This document shows, piece by piece, positions 37,901 to 47,935 of a stretch of DNA of 64,000 bases. Every line of letters starts with the position of its first letter. Position 1 is the stretch's first letter. The position numbers and the translations under genes are program-made. The stretch lies in assembly GCA_013396995.1 (NCBI GenBank), contig VWZP01007456.1, positions 2,560,269 to 2,624,268 of the forward strand. The letters are read 5' to 3'. The notes below the pieces were generated by a model. The model was not told the origin of the DNA and ran no database searches. It was given only the letters and a program-made list of their open reading frames with translations. Source of the stretch: Dicaeum eximium (taxonomy: Eukaryota; Chordata; Aves; Passeriformes; Dicaeidae).

Positions 37901-40613
37901 ACCCCATTCAGGTCTGCTTTGTCTCCAGCCTGCATGTCATACAGCTCCACCACTTCTGCTCTTTCCTCTTGGCTCTGTTCCTGCTGGGCTTTTTCCACTT
38001 CTCCTCCTTGATCCTGTTTTTGGCTCAGAACCCCCTGTGGCACCAGCTCCACCACAGCAAGCTCTCTCTCACCTTCAGATCGTGTCATCTCTCCCTGATT
38101 TTTTTGGGAGGTCCACTGGTCTCCATTATCTATCAGTCCCTCACCTTGGTTCGGGGGGCAGGTTACCTCTTCTGGGTCACAGCCCGACTGCAGCTGCACC
38201 CTGACCGTGATGCCAGCAGTGCCTTGTCCCCACTCCTGGGGCTGTAGCTGTACAGTTACTTGTGGGAGAAATGGCCCTGGGCCCCTCTGCTGTAACTGCA
38301 CCTGCACAGTCACTGATGGGGCTTCCCATCCTGGGCTTGGCCTCTGAGGCTGCACCTGCACTGTCACCTCTGGGGAGTCCCACCCCTGGCTCCTGTTCTG
38401 AGGCTGCACCTTGACAGTCACTTTTGGGAACTCCCACCCTGATTCTCTTGGTTGTGGTCCCATGTTTGGGGCCACGCCTCCTTGCACTGGCTGCCTCTGT
38501 GGGTGCCCATGGATACCATTCCCTCCCTGCGGCTCTTGAGCAGGGGGCAGTAGCTGTGCTGCTGAGGGTTGGTCTCCTTGCTCCAGCTGTGCTGGTGAGC
38601 AGATTTGCTGAGTTCTTTCTGGGCTTTCATCCACCTGAACATGTTCCTGGGCCACCTCTTGAGGCTGAGCTCCCTCTGGACTTCCATCTACCTGAACCAT
38701 CTCTCGATGCCGACTCCTGCACAACTCCCATTTTATCACCTTCATCCTATAACACCAAAGCTTTCTTCTTCTGGCCTGGGGGTTCTCCAAGATCCTCTCT
38801 CTTTGGGGCTTGAAGTACTTTTTTAAAGGAACTGGAAAAAAAAAAAAAGAAAAAAGCCTAACAGTTATAAAAAAAGTATTTCTTGCAATAGTTCAGTCTG
38901 GTTCAGCTCTGCAGTTGGACTCACTATGGGGAAGCTTCAACCCGGTCAAACAGCCCAGTCTAAAAACCTCTGGAGAGCCTGACTGAAGATTGAACTCCTG
39001 CTTCTAGTCACTATACTGTGGTCTTGGCTTTTGCTCTTGCCCTGATTAGGTGTCCCATGCTTTAAAGCATGAGTACAGGATTTCACAGCATGCAGCACCA
39101 CAGAGACAGAGGCCTTATCAAGGGACTGCAGGTGTGCTGCCTAGAGGTGGCTGCTCACAGAGACTGAGAATAGCCTGAGACAGACTCAGAAGCTGAATAC
39201 ATACAGAAACAGGATTGCCCATGAAGCTCTGGGCTCCTGTAACTGCAGCATGTTACCATCTAATCAGACCTGCACACACAACATTTTTCTTTCCCATGTA
39301 TATATTACAGTTTTTTCTACAACAAACCCTTGCCACATGCTCATTTGTCTTTATCTCCCATTCATCCTGTCTCATTCCCTTTTCCTCTTGAGCAAAATTT
39401 CAGAGGGAGATGCTTTTCCGATCCATGTATTTAAGGACAAGCACTGAAAGAGCAAAGGGAAATTTTTTCCTCTGCAATTCAGGGGTTAATGCCACAGAAG
39501 CCCAAAAAACCAAGAATATTCCTAAAAGCAGCTCAATCACACTCAACAGAAACAGCACTTTTTAAAGAAAATGTCTAAACAAATTATACTGACCAAACAG
39601 GATCCATCTGTATGAGAAATATTTTACATCCCAGGTTATGACTGGCCTTGACTAAGCCCTTCCAAGTCATGGCAACACAGTTTTTTCTCCTTGAAGCTAT
39701 AAGAGGTAGGCAGATATTTTTTATAAATCTGCTCTCCAAGACAAACAAAATGTTTGTTCAAGTTTTTTGAGGAAAACTAGATCCCTTCCAACCCCCACAA
39801 AACCCACAACCATGAAAAAAGTCAAAACTAAATAGAAGAACTGTAACAAAATTGACACACAACCCACATGTTTTAATGTTGGGCAATCCAAGACAGAGGC
39901 AGTACAGTTATCTCCTTATTAAAAAAAAACAACAACAAAACAAAAACAAACCAAAAAAAACCAACAAAACCAAATTATTTATATGGTGGGCTAAAGATGA
40001 AAAGCTTAAGAAATTAGTATGAAGGCTATTATATGTCCTTTCCAGAATTCAGATGTTGGCACTTTGTTCCATAGAATGGGATTGTTTTTAAAAGGATATT
40101 TGAATACTTGCTTGTATTTCACCAATCAGATAGCCATATTACTTATCATCTATTATACTTTAACAGTTTTGTGGACTGTATGTCAAATATAAAGACTTAA
40201 ACTACTAAAGATTTTTAAAGTGTAAGAGGCCAAGTGTTTACGGAAGTAGAGCAATCTCATCTCTCTGGAGGCAAAGCACTGTGGCCATAAATGGTCATAA
40301 ACTAGCTATAAAATCAGCTATTAGCCACGATATTTGGGCCTGGACACCAAAAGATTTTTGTCCTCTGGAGGAGTGTTTAATCAGGGATATGAAGAATCCC
40401 TGGTCACCTCAATGATCCTTAATAAAGACACAATCTAACATAGTACTTCATCCTGAAACAGCACAGAACTTACTTTCAAACATCTCACTGACATCAGCTT
40501 TGACAAAAACAAGCTCTGCCCTTGTTTTCATGTCTTCAATGTCCAAGTGAGGAACTCGAAGGAAAAGAGCAATATTGAAGTCTTCCAGAGAACCCCTTTC
40601 AACTATGTAACTG
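19368..40613 (-). CDS. AKAP7-like 2H-phosphoesterase-domain protein, multi-exon, 5' end missing
   Basis: Six coding exons on the minus strand join in frame at GT-AG junctions: 40474-40613, 37663-38831, 32366-32502, 29209-29366, 24451-24563 and 19368-19934. Together they give 2284 bases, about 760 codons. The last four plus the end of the large exon align end to end with the AKAP7 2H domain (Pfam AKAP7_NLS). PNYFVAIPIT, MHLTIIV, LQGKDLNLTFHGIGEF, FKPHLTFLKLSK, RIDLC and GYYYCE match human PNYFLSIPIT, FHITLLV, LQGKHLTLPFQGIGTF, FKPHLTFMKLSK, RIDLC and GYYHCE. Both HxT motifs are present, so phosphodiesterase activity is plausible. AKAP7 itself anchors PKA and cleaves 2',5'-oligoadenylate. Unlike AKAP7 it has a ~390-codon Gln/Glu-rich exon and lacks a visible PKA RII-binding helix. 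It is convergent with TMEM200C. The start exon lies to the right and was not found. It could instead be AKAP7 itself, but TMEM200C linkage and divergence favour a paralogue. Confidence 0.85.
19935..24450 (-). other. Intron of the AKAP7-like gene with a CR1 copy
   Basis: This intron lies between the last two coding exons. Its only recognised content is the CR1 fragment at 22838-23418. The rest is AT-rich unique-looking DNA with no other exon-like ORF. Confidence 0.7.
22838..23418 (+). repeat. CR1 LINE, decayed reverse-transcriptase region
   Basis: The plus strand encodes recognisable CR1 ORF2 pieces in order: WIENWLSSQF, LFSIFINDLDIGAECTLS, LEKWTDRNFMRLN, then (after frame changes) KDLEVL, GILGCIRRN and a LVRPHQEYC-like end. 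The catalytic FADD region reads FTNN, and frameshifts are present, so the element is dead. It lacks the usual CR1 3' tail. It is inserted opposite to the host gene. Confidence 0.85.
24451..24563 (-). CDS. AKAP7-like gene, exon with second HxT motif
   Basis: This 113-base exon lies between the acceptor TTTTTCCAG and the donor AGA/GTAAGT. It encodes EAVEECFIEMNLNISGSKDF then KPHLTFLKLSKASRLRRR. KPHLTF carries the second H-x-T motif and is nearly identical to KPHLTFMKLSK of AKAP7. It ends in phase 0, at the same place in the protein as the AKAP7 junction before GVKKIDPDLY. Confidence 0.93.
24564..29208 (-). other. Intron of the AKAP7-like gene
   Basis: This intron is AT-rich unique-looking sequence. 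No repeat family or exon was recognised beyond short homopolymer runs. Confidence 0.65.
29209..29366 (-). CDS. AKAP7-like gene, exon with LNLTFHGIGEF core
   Basis: This 158-base exon lies between the acceptor TTTTTAAG and the donor GCAG/GTAAGT. It encodes AVLALKQSKTKVEDILQGKD followed by LNLTFHGIGEFNNQVLYVKM and LEEDQKMLNRIA. It aligns with the LQGKHLTLPFQGIGTFGNQVGFVKL region of AKAP7, between the two catalytic motifs. It starts with one base completing Lys and leaves one spare base. Confidence 0.93.
29367..32365 (-). other. Intron of the AKAP7-like gene with a CR1 fragment
   Basis: The content is AT-rich DNA plus the CR1 3' piece at 30615-30870. A GC-richer patch at about 31590-31920 was not assigned. 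Confidence 0.65.
30615..30870 (-). repeat. CR1 LINE 3' fragment
   Basis: The plus strand carries the reverse complement of a CR1 3' end: CTGCCATGGGTAGGGACACC, CAGTAGACCAGGTTACTC, AAGCCCCATCC, AAAAGAATTTCTTATCAG, and CCATTCCCCCTTGTCCTATG. It matches the order of the 12463-12615 copy but extends further. It lies in the same orientation as the host gene. Confidence 0.85.
32366..32502 (-). CDS. AKAP7-like gene, exon with first HxT motif
   Basis: This 137-base exon lies between the acceptor CACTGCAG and the donor AAAAA/GTAAGA. It encodes ILDRIEDVQELIFSKEPDLS, then RALLPVQTMHLTIIVAHLGT and EEEVK. The MHLTIIV segment holds the first H-x-T of the 2H phosphoesterase family and aligns with FHITLLV of AKAP7. 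It enters in phase 0 and leaves with two spare bases, completed to Lys by the next exon. Confidence 0.92.
34468..34505. repeat. Perfect 13-bp inverted repeat with TG/CA arms
   Basis: The left arm AAATGTGTGTGTA (34468-34480) and the right arm TACACACACATTT (34493-34505) are exact reverse complements separated by 12 bases. They could form a stem-loop. It abuts the 5' edge of a CR1 fragment and may be a mutated TG/CA microsatellite. Confidence 0.7.
34508..35080 (+). repeat. CR1 LINE 3' region
   Basis: The order of pieces is typical CR1: GCAGGTCCAGGGAGGTG, GGTGAGACCCCACCTGCAG, GGAGCACCTCTCCTGTGAGG, AAAGGCTGAGA, TGCCCAGAGGTTGTGGATGC, GATCCCTTCCAACTC and the terminal CCATTCTATGATT. It reaches the CR1 3' end and is 5'-truncated, as is usual for the family. 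It is old and indel-ridden. Confidence 0.9.
37663..38831 (-). CDS. AKAP7-like gene, giant low-complexity exon ending in the 2H domain start
   Basis: This 1169-base exon begins after a long pyrimidine tract and CCAG, ends at CAG/GTACTT, and is open throughout. It starts basic (KKYFKPQRERI), then becomes rich in Gln, Glu, Pro and Gly. It holds five tandem copies of an ~18-residue unit built on VTVQVQPQ, and ends with an NLS-like KKRPRE directly before PNYFVAIPITDDQ, the first strand of the 2H domain. In AKAP7 the corresponding region is much shorter and also ends in a basic stretch before PNYF. An in-frame ATG lies at codon 16 of the TTG-led stretch at 38790, but the open frame and acceptor place the true start in an earlier exon. 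Confidence 0.85.
38185..38442 (-). repeat. Coding minisatellite, ~54-bp unit, five copies
   Basis: Within the giant AKAP7-like exon, the motif VTVxVQPQ recurs with its first Val (or Ile) at spacings of 18, 18, 18 and 16 codons. Units run from SGWEFPKVTVKVQPQNRS to a shorter last one reading GITVRVQLQSG. Each unit carries a Gly-Trp or Gly-Pro lead, an alternating hydrophobic/polar strand-like VTVQV and a Gln-rich turn. Differences between units are mostly substitutions, so the array is not brand new. Confidence 0.9.
38832..40473 (-). other. Intron of the AKAP7-like gene
   Basis: This intron lies between the two most upstream exons found. It contains an A/C-rich low-complexity tract at 39921-39974 and no recognised repeat family. 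Confidence 0.55.
39921..39974. repeat. A-rich low-complexity tract (AAAAC-like)
   Basis: This is a run of A with scattered C. It may be a decayed simple repeat. No retroposon body was recognised next to it. Confidence 0.7.
40474..40613 (-). CDS. AKAP7-like gene, most upstream coding exon found
   Basis: This 140-base exon is preceded by a TTTTACAG acceptor and followed by a GTAAGT donor. It reads SYIVERGSLEDFNIALFLRV, then PHLDIEDMKTRAELVFVKAD, then VSEMFE. It starts with one base that completes a codon and ends with one spare base, which joins the two spare bases at the start of the next exon to give ATT (Ile). The phase agreement and open frame support it. I recognise no domain, and human AKAP7 has no obvious counterpart. 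It needs an upstream exon ending with two spare bases, which I could not identify. Confidence 0.6.
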
Positions 40614-43600
40614 CTGTAAAACACATGTTCATTTTTTAATTATTTTTAATGGCACAGCAGCTCTTGAGAAACCATTACGCTCCTCTGCCTTCCTCACACT
40701 CATGGTACTGGAGAAAGCAAGACATTTCTCTCATTCAGAAGCCATCAGGCAAATTAAGCCTCAAACCAGTGCATGCCTTGGTTAGTACCTATAACAATAT
40801 TTCAGTCAGCTTCAGAGAATGCAGCATCTAAGTTCTCTGTAAACAAGTATTTAGATATATGTAGGTGAGTCAAAGTTTCATGCACCTAGAGTGACAATTC
40901 ATGCCACTGAAACATCACAAATCCCGCTGAAATCTTTGTCTTACTAGCAGTGTGCAGCTGAGGCATAACAAAAGTTTAAAAAAAACCCTCTTGCACTCAG
41001 CCTAAGCTGCTCTGTGAAAAATGGTTAAAACAGGTAACAACTTGTAACAAGCTGCCCTGGTGGTGGACATTTGTTGCTGGCTTTTTTAGCCTTCCTCCCT
41101 TTAAGTAACATGTAAAGCCATATTGTCTCTCTTTCATTGGTGCCTGCACAGTAACCTTCAGTAGGGATTTCACAGACTGTCATCAACCTAGCAAAGACCG
41201 TGCAACCCCTCAGGTTGAGTATAGAAGAACCACATAGAAGCATCAGTGCCCTTTACAAGATAATGAACTATTATTATGGTTTTCAATACACAGCACCAAG
41301 GTAATCATCAATATTACACAGTCCTTTCCCTACAGTATTTCGCTCTTAAGGCTGTATTGCTTCATATGTGCACATCTCCCACAAAGATTTCATTAGATAA
41401 TCTCACCACCTAAAAATAGCTAGAGATGCAACTGTTACTCAGCCATCCCTACACTATTTCCAAGTCCTTACAGACGTTGTGTGGCTGTCAGCAAGTTGAG
41501 AATTAAGGGCTCAAGTTTTTTATGCCTTGACTTAGTACAACCTAAACTTATCAGAGGTTAATGAAGTGGCAGCATCTTGGTCCTTCAAACACTTTGGCAC
41601 CTGGGTGAAATAAAAAGCTGCTGGAGATCCTGAGTGCTAGAAGCACCCCAGAGACTCCCAGGCTTTCCCCAAGTGCCCCCTCTGTTATTTTGAGCCCTGC
41701 CAAGCCTTTTAGGTCAGGTGACAACACCAAATACTTGTCCACAGCAAGGTCCAGTGCAAGTTGGGCAGCCAAGAGCTGAAGACTGCAGTCTATACAAATA
41801 GAAAGGTTCCTGCCCATGTAGCACAGAAATATACCCTTAGGAGGTCCCAAACGAGGCAGGAAGACCACCCACCTGCATCCAAAACCCTTAAAGCAAGAAG
41901 AAAGCTCTTTCTTCAAATAAATAGTTCATTCCGTTTTCAGCCCTTTGACAGACAGAGCTCATGCAGACCCTTGTACCTCAGCCAGCAGCTCTGAAACAAC
42001 AAATGCACAAGCTCCAAAGGCAAGCTCCCCCCATCCTCAGTCCCTTGCCAAAGGCTGGGAACAGATAGTAACTGTGCCTAACCCTTGATCAAAAGGGTCC
42101 AGGAACATCCAGAAGGAAAGCTGACCTGTCCCAAGAAGATGTAGGCAGCATTTTCCCAGACTTGTCTTTGCTGCTTCAGACCTCAGTCTGATACTTCTCA
42201 CCTCCTCAGTCTCAGAAGAATCGAATGCCCAATGTGGATGACAATGAAAAATTCAGTTCTGCTGCTCTGAATTTTAATTCTAGTGCAAAGCAATTCCCCT
42301 CTGCCCAGCTGACTGCACTGCTAGTATTAAGTGCCCATACTACAGAGACACCCTGGAAGCCAGGCAACATTCACTTCTACCTGGAAATAGATTTTGTGCT
42401 CCATAGAACTGCTGCAGGAAACTGCTGACTGGGTAACACCACCTTGGTGTCTCTGAAGGATGATGTTGGTCTGCTTACAGTCACTCTGATGCATGCAAAA
42501 CAGGCTCTCTGCACAGAAAACAAGCCATGAGAAGAGCTTTTACACTGTTTTGCTTCATCAGATAGGTCAGAAACTCCTCGGCTGTGACAGTACATGCAAG
42601 TTTGCTAGCACTGGTCTGGGAAGCCCAAAAAAGTCTTTATGGGCCTTGCTTTCTGCAAAAGTCTCTCCCTTGTTACCCAGTTGCAGGAGAGCAGGATGCA
42701 GATGCAGTTCAGTAGCTGAGGGGCAGACTTGACTCTCAGCTCCTGGGAGAATGTTTAAAATGCTGGAGATAAAGGGAAGATTTATCAGGTCCTGGTCAAG
42801 CATAGACAGACACCTTCTATAATAATTCACTTCTTGTGTTTTGCCCAAGCTCTGAATGGCTTCCTGGGCTTTTGGTTCTCCCCCGTTCCTTTCCCCGATG
42901 AAGCTAACAATTCACTGAAGTAATCTGATGTACTTGAAGCAAAAGACATTTGAAGCAAACAACCTTTCCTGCAGCACCCAGGTCTTTTCTCTAAGCAATA
43001 CTGCCCTCTGGCAAGCCATGCCTAAAACATTCACCTCATCCTGCCATGCTGGAAGGCTGTAATTATACAAGTTACTTTCCTAGTCCTATGATATAGTTGT
43101 ATGCTGACCAGGCCTTATTTCTCCTTCTCCCATCACCCCCAAAATAATTGCATGCTTTGAAAACTGGACATCTCAGATACCTGTTTTTCCTGCTAAGATG
43201 CCTTTTCAGCATTCAGCTGTCACAATCTTAGAGGAGAAGAGGAAGAAACAAGTCAAGGAACCTGCCACAAATACTCTTAGAAACAACATTTCTATATGAA
43301 GTTGCATCCATTAAGTCATCACAGTATGCCACAATCCATTTGTTTTATTCCTTATCAATTAAAACTAAATTAGGTTAGATCAAGAGAAAGCACATAGCAA
43401 TTATTAGGCCTGAGTTTCTCCTTCTTACCAGTTCATTGCACCTTCCTAAGTGGGAAATTTTGTTGCAGTTGATGAGAAGCAATAGCAAGAAGAGAGGAAA
43501 CAAATTTAAGCACAGTTAGAAATCATCTGTAAAATATGGTTTCAGCTAGAGAACTGTTTTACTGAAATGTATTTGGCCCTGTCTCATCGTACCTTTTGCT

Positions 43601-46600
43601 AGGGGTTTAATACAGGGCTAGGAGGAAGGGTGAAGGTGGGAGGGAATACAGAGCCACAGTTAACTAACCCATAATAGCAAGTGAGTGGCAAAAAACCTCA
43701 GTGTTCCATGGTCTGTACTTACATGTTTCTTCAGTCTAAACCCAAACCCTTTAGACTGGAGTAAACCCTTCAGTTGCCTTATTTGTGTGTAACATTAACT
43801 GTTAATCAAGAGGCACAGAAGTTCCAGAGTTTCTTGACATATCCATTTATTAGCTCCATATTCCCAGTATAAAAGTGGTAAAATCTGGCAATTCACACCT
43901 CTCAAAAGTGATACCATATTTTGTCATGTCTCTTTTTCTCTGATTAGTCACCAAAGTAACCAATAAGCATTCCAAAAGCAGTATTCCAAGCTGTCATTTA
44001 GCAATAGGCCACTAATTCCTTACCAAGTGTAAATTTAAAGGGTTTGTTCACCTACAGAGGGGAAGCCAAGGAAAATGGGTGGACAGTGAAAATAGGAGAA
44101 ATGGGAGCTCTGAAATGAACAATATTTATTGTTCATTATCATGTTATCATGCCTATTGTTAATAGGCAGAAACAGCACCCTTCTTAGGAGCAGCACATAC
44201 TTTACAAAGCTACCTTTTCCTTAGTGGCTCATTAGGATTCCACACTTTGTCAGACCACACTGAATGAATTGTTCCCAGAGTACAGATGAAAGATAAAAAA
44301 GCCCTGACTTATATTTAATGATCCACCATTACCCTAGCTGTATGTAGATAGAGTCTCAGCATTTAGCATGCAGTATGCATATAATAGTGACCAGAGTGTC
44401 TCAGAGACCACCACTACCTGGTGGAGAAGGAAAGCTGACACCACCATTCCTCTGAAGAGGAATGCAGTTATTAGCTTTTCAACAACGCTGTGTAGCTTGC
44501 TTTATTAGCCATTGTTTAAAGCACTATAATTAGAAAAAGTGTTAGATATGCAAGATAAACCATCCTCCCTCAAATAATACATGCTCCCCTGCGAGTTATA
44601 ATCATTATACATCGTGTTAAAGAGGTTTTATAGAGGTTTCTTTGCACTGACTAGAACCATACAATCATTGCGCCACTTCTTTCACATTGCATCAAAAAAC
44701 CAATACGTCCATAAAATGTGTCCCAGCCATTGCTTTTCTTCATGAGGCTCTCTGAGCAGCTATTAAACAGTAATTATCTTGGATGCTGTACTAATCTTTT
44801 AGGTGTAACAGAGGCAGATATTCTGTACACTGTCGGCTGTTCAATTGCAATCCCTGCTGTCCCTCTTTCTCCTTAGCCCCAAGTGAAGTGGAACTCAGTT
44901 AAGGTATAATTCATCTGGCCATGTTAGTCTGCATTTCAAAGTGCATCTTCATGCTCCCTAAAATGAAGCAAGTGTGTTACCCAAGATAAACTTAAAATTA
45001 TTTGCATAAGATAATCAGCACACACTTGAGATTACTTTGATTTTTGGTAGGCATATCATTTATGCAAGCAAACATTCTTTAAAAAGGTAAGATTCATCAC
45101 TTCTGATACATGACAAACTAAAATACCAAGACTGAAGTTATAATTAAAAAGGGTGATGTTACAAACAATTAGCTGCTCTCCAGCACACATTGCAGGGATG
45201 TCCTGACTTCATCACTCCTTCACAAAGGCAGCACCAGAGCCCCCATTAAACTGACAGATGGGAGGGCTAAACTCAAAACTGATTTGAAAAAACCTGTTCT
45301 GGTAACCCCTCACTCAGGCAGAATGTTCAGGTCAAGTCCTCCACACCTGGACACCCTGAGCTGCCACCAGTTCATCCAGACCTGGTACTCCAATCACCCT
45401 TTGGTACCAGCACTTCTGAGGCACCCATGGACCAACATGGAGCCAACACCACACAGGAGGGACATCTCTTGCACAAGTGCTTCTGTCTTTATTGGAAAGC
45501 ACTTTTTCTGTGCAAAGGTGGAGTTTAACACTATCAGATTTACAAAGCCTACAGCTATGGGTTTGTGACAGCATAGTCCACATATGCCCCTTACTCTATT
45601 ACAATTTCTCATTGCACTTACACAGATTTCATTATCTCAGCAATATTTCACAAGTAAGAATAGTTTAAGTGTCTACTTTCCAGCTACCAATTAAGGAGAT
45701 AATCTTTAATCCAAAACAGTGTATTACATCACCTCAGCTCCTGCTTATGATGGTCTCCTGCTGTATCCAGTCAGAGTCACTGTCTGCAGTCTAAAGGATT
45801 TACTCAGTAAATTAATGGCTCTTCTTAGGTATCTCATATTCACTTAGAAAAGCAAATATGGATTATTTGTTCCTATTAAAAAAATTATTCTACAAGCACA
45901 CAAGGAGTCTCCATCTTAAGTGACTGAGTATCCAGGCTTGGAGAGAGAGAATACTGTATCTGAACAGCTAAGCCCTCACAAGTTTTAATTTATAGACATA
46001 TTTCCAAACCCTGCCTGAGCATCCAAGCCACTCACAGTCAGATCCCGAGTTCACACCTGAAGCCTTGCTAATCAGACAATTACACAAACCCTATTCAGTC
46101 AGAAAGAGTGAAAGGACTCAAAGACAGACATTTTTTAGGATCAAGGGACACAGGCAAGGGACACAGCAGATCTAGTCTATCTGTCAGCAGTGCAGAAAGT
46201 GCTGCCAGAGACTGTCTGACCAGCACAGAGCATCCAGTCCTCCTTCACCCTCACCAACCTGGGCTGCAAGCAGGACTAGAGGCAGGCACAGAGTTGCTAA
46301 AGGTCAGCATGTTCCTCTCCAGAGGAGCATACATGAAGGACCAGAGAAAATATCTCTCAAAAATATCTCTCAACCATTAAAAAACAAAACACCTCAACTT
46401 ATTTCTTTTTACTTGCTTGGAGACTGGAGGTCATTTCAGGGAAACCAAACTGCAAATATTCTTTAAAAAAGGTCTTTCCTTTAAATAAAGAATAAGAAAT
46501 TACTTTAATCTTGAACTCTGTTACTAGACTTCACACTGTCCAAAGGAACTAGTAAGTCACTGTTTTTGACACAATACATGTATTATACTATAAATAGGTT

Positions 46601-47807
46601 TGTACCTATTGTACAAACAAACATACCAGCTGGAAATTTATTTATTTCGGTTTTGCAAAATTCACATTACTGTGAAGATTACACTTTTGGTATTTAAAAA
46701 ACAATTTTAAGTTGGTAGCTTATATAGTTAATTTGCAAAGAAATATCTTTCACTTCTTTATTGAAGTGTTTCAAACTGCACTTTCCACTCTTCTGTTCAA
46801 GAAACATCATATCTACCTAACTGCAAACCTGAATATTTTTCGATAAGAGCCTAAATTACACACACACACCTCCTTAGGAAATTTTTAAGCATGTTAAATA
46901 AAAATGATCTTGTTTATTGGTGTATGTAAACAGAATGAACCACTGAGTCACAACTGGGATGATTTTTTCTGCCATGTAAACACTTCTGCAGAGTCATGCT
47001 CCTCTTGCAGTTCACCTTGCACTGAGGGAGTGCAGATCTAGTCAGACATGAAAAGAAGGTCAGTTTTGGGTTTTTCTTTTCCCAGCCTCCCTACCTGTAC
47101 CCCCAAAGGACAGCTCAGGAAAATCAGTATATATGCATGGTCCAAGAAACTGCTTCTATTTCAATAAGTAGCTCAAATTATGCATGCCTTCTGTCAGATG
47201 AACACAGATCCCTCTTCCAAAAATTATATAAAAGCATCTGAGCAGGGGGATGGAAACTGTAACGTAAGAGGCAGCCAGTGGAAAGACATATGGAGGCAGA
47301 GAAATCAAAGATATCAGCAGTTGGCAAATCTCCTCTTACATTTCACATTCATATGCTCACCACATTTAGACACAAAGACAGTATCTAATACTCCAACACC
47401 AGAAGAGAGGCTGTTTCCAGCATTCTCCAAAGAAGCATATTCTATTACAGACACAGCCCTGTGCAGCACAGTAATCCTACATTATTGCTCATCTGAATTC
47501 TGTATTTAAGCCAAACAAAGTGACGACACACTGGACTGCAGTGAAATCACACAGCACATTACTATTACACCATCATGCAAGTATGAATTGTCAACTTCTA
47601 TTTATATAATGCCTTTGTGTCCTGGGAAATGGGCAGAGCAAAAAGTGTTAGCAATACTTGACTGCCATCAGGAAATTCTTTTCAAATTGAAAAATAATTG
47701 TTGAGTACAAAGAAAACTTATCCCTGAAGCATCTTCCTGTATTCACTCTAGTCAGATTATACTAATGAAGTTCTCCAAGTTTTCCCTGTGTTTTAGCCTG
47801 GCTTGGT

Positions 47808-47935
47808 CTAGGGTTTGTTTCAGGGGATTTTTTTAGGTTGTTTGGGGGGTTGTTTCATTGGGGTTTTTTTTGTGAGAGGGATTGAAGATGTTCTTTTTTT
47901 TGTTTGTTTAGGGGGTTTTTTTGGTGGGATGGGAA
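47808..47935 (+). repeat. G/T-rich low-complexity tract
   Basis: This tract has alternating runs of G (up to six) and T (up to nine). Several G-runs of four or more are close enough that a G-quadruplex is conceivable on the + strand. The minus ORF across it is a composition artefact. Confidence 0.65.

Noticed and set aside
38424..38813. 129-codon + ORF opposite the giant exon
   Set aside because: Antisense shadow; the minus frame has matching splice sites and ends in the AKAP7 PNYF motif.
41551..41916. 121-codon minus ORF near the 5' end of the AKAP7-like gene
   Set aside because: Considered as the start exon, but no donor with the required phase was seen and its sequence resembles nothing in the AKAP7 family.
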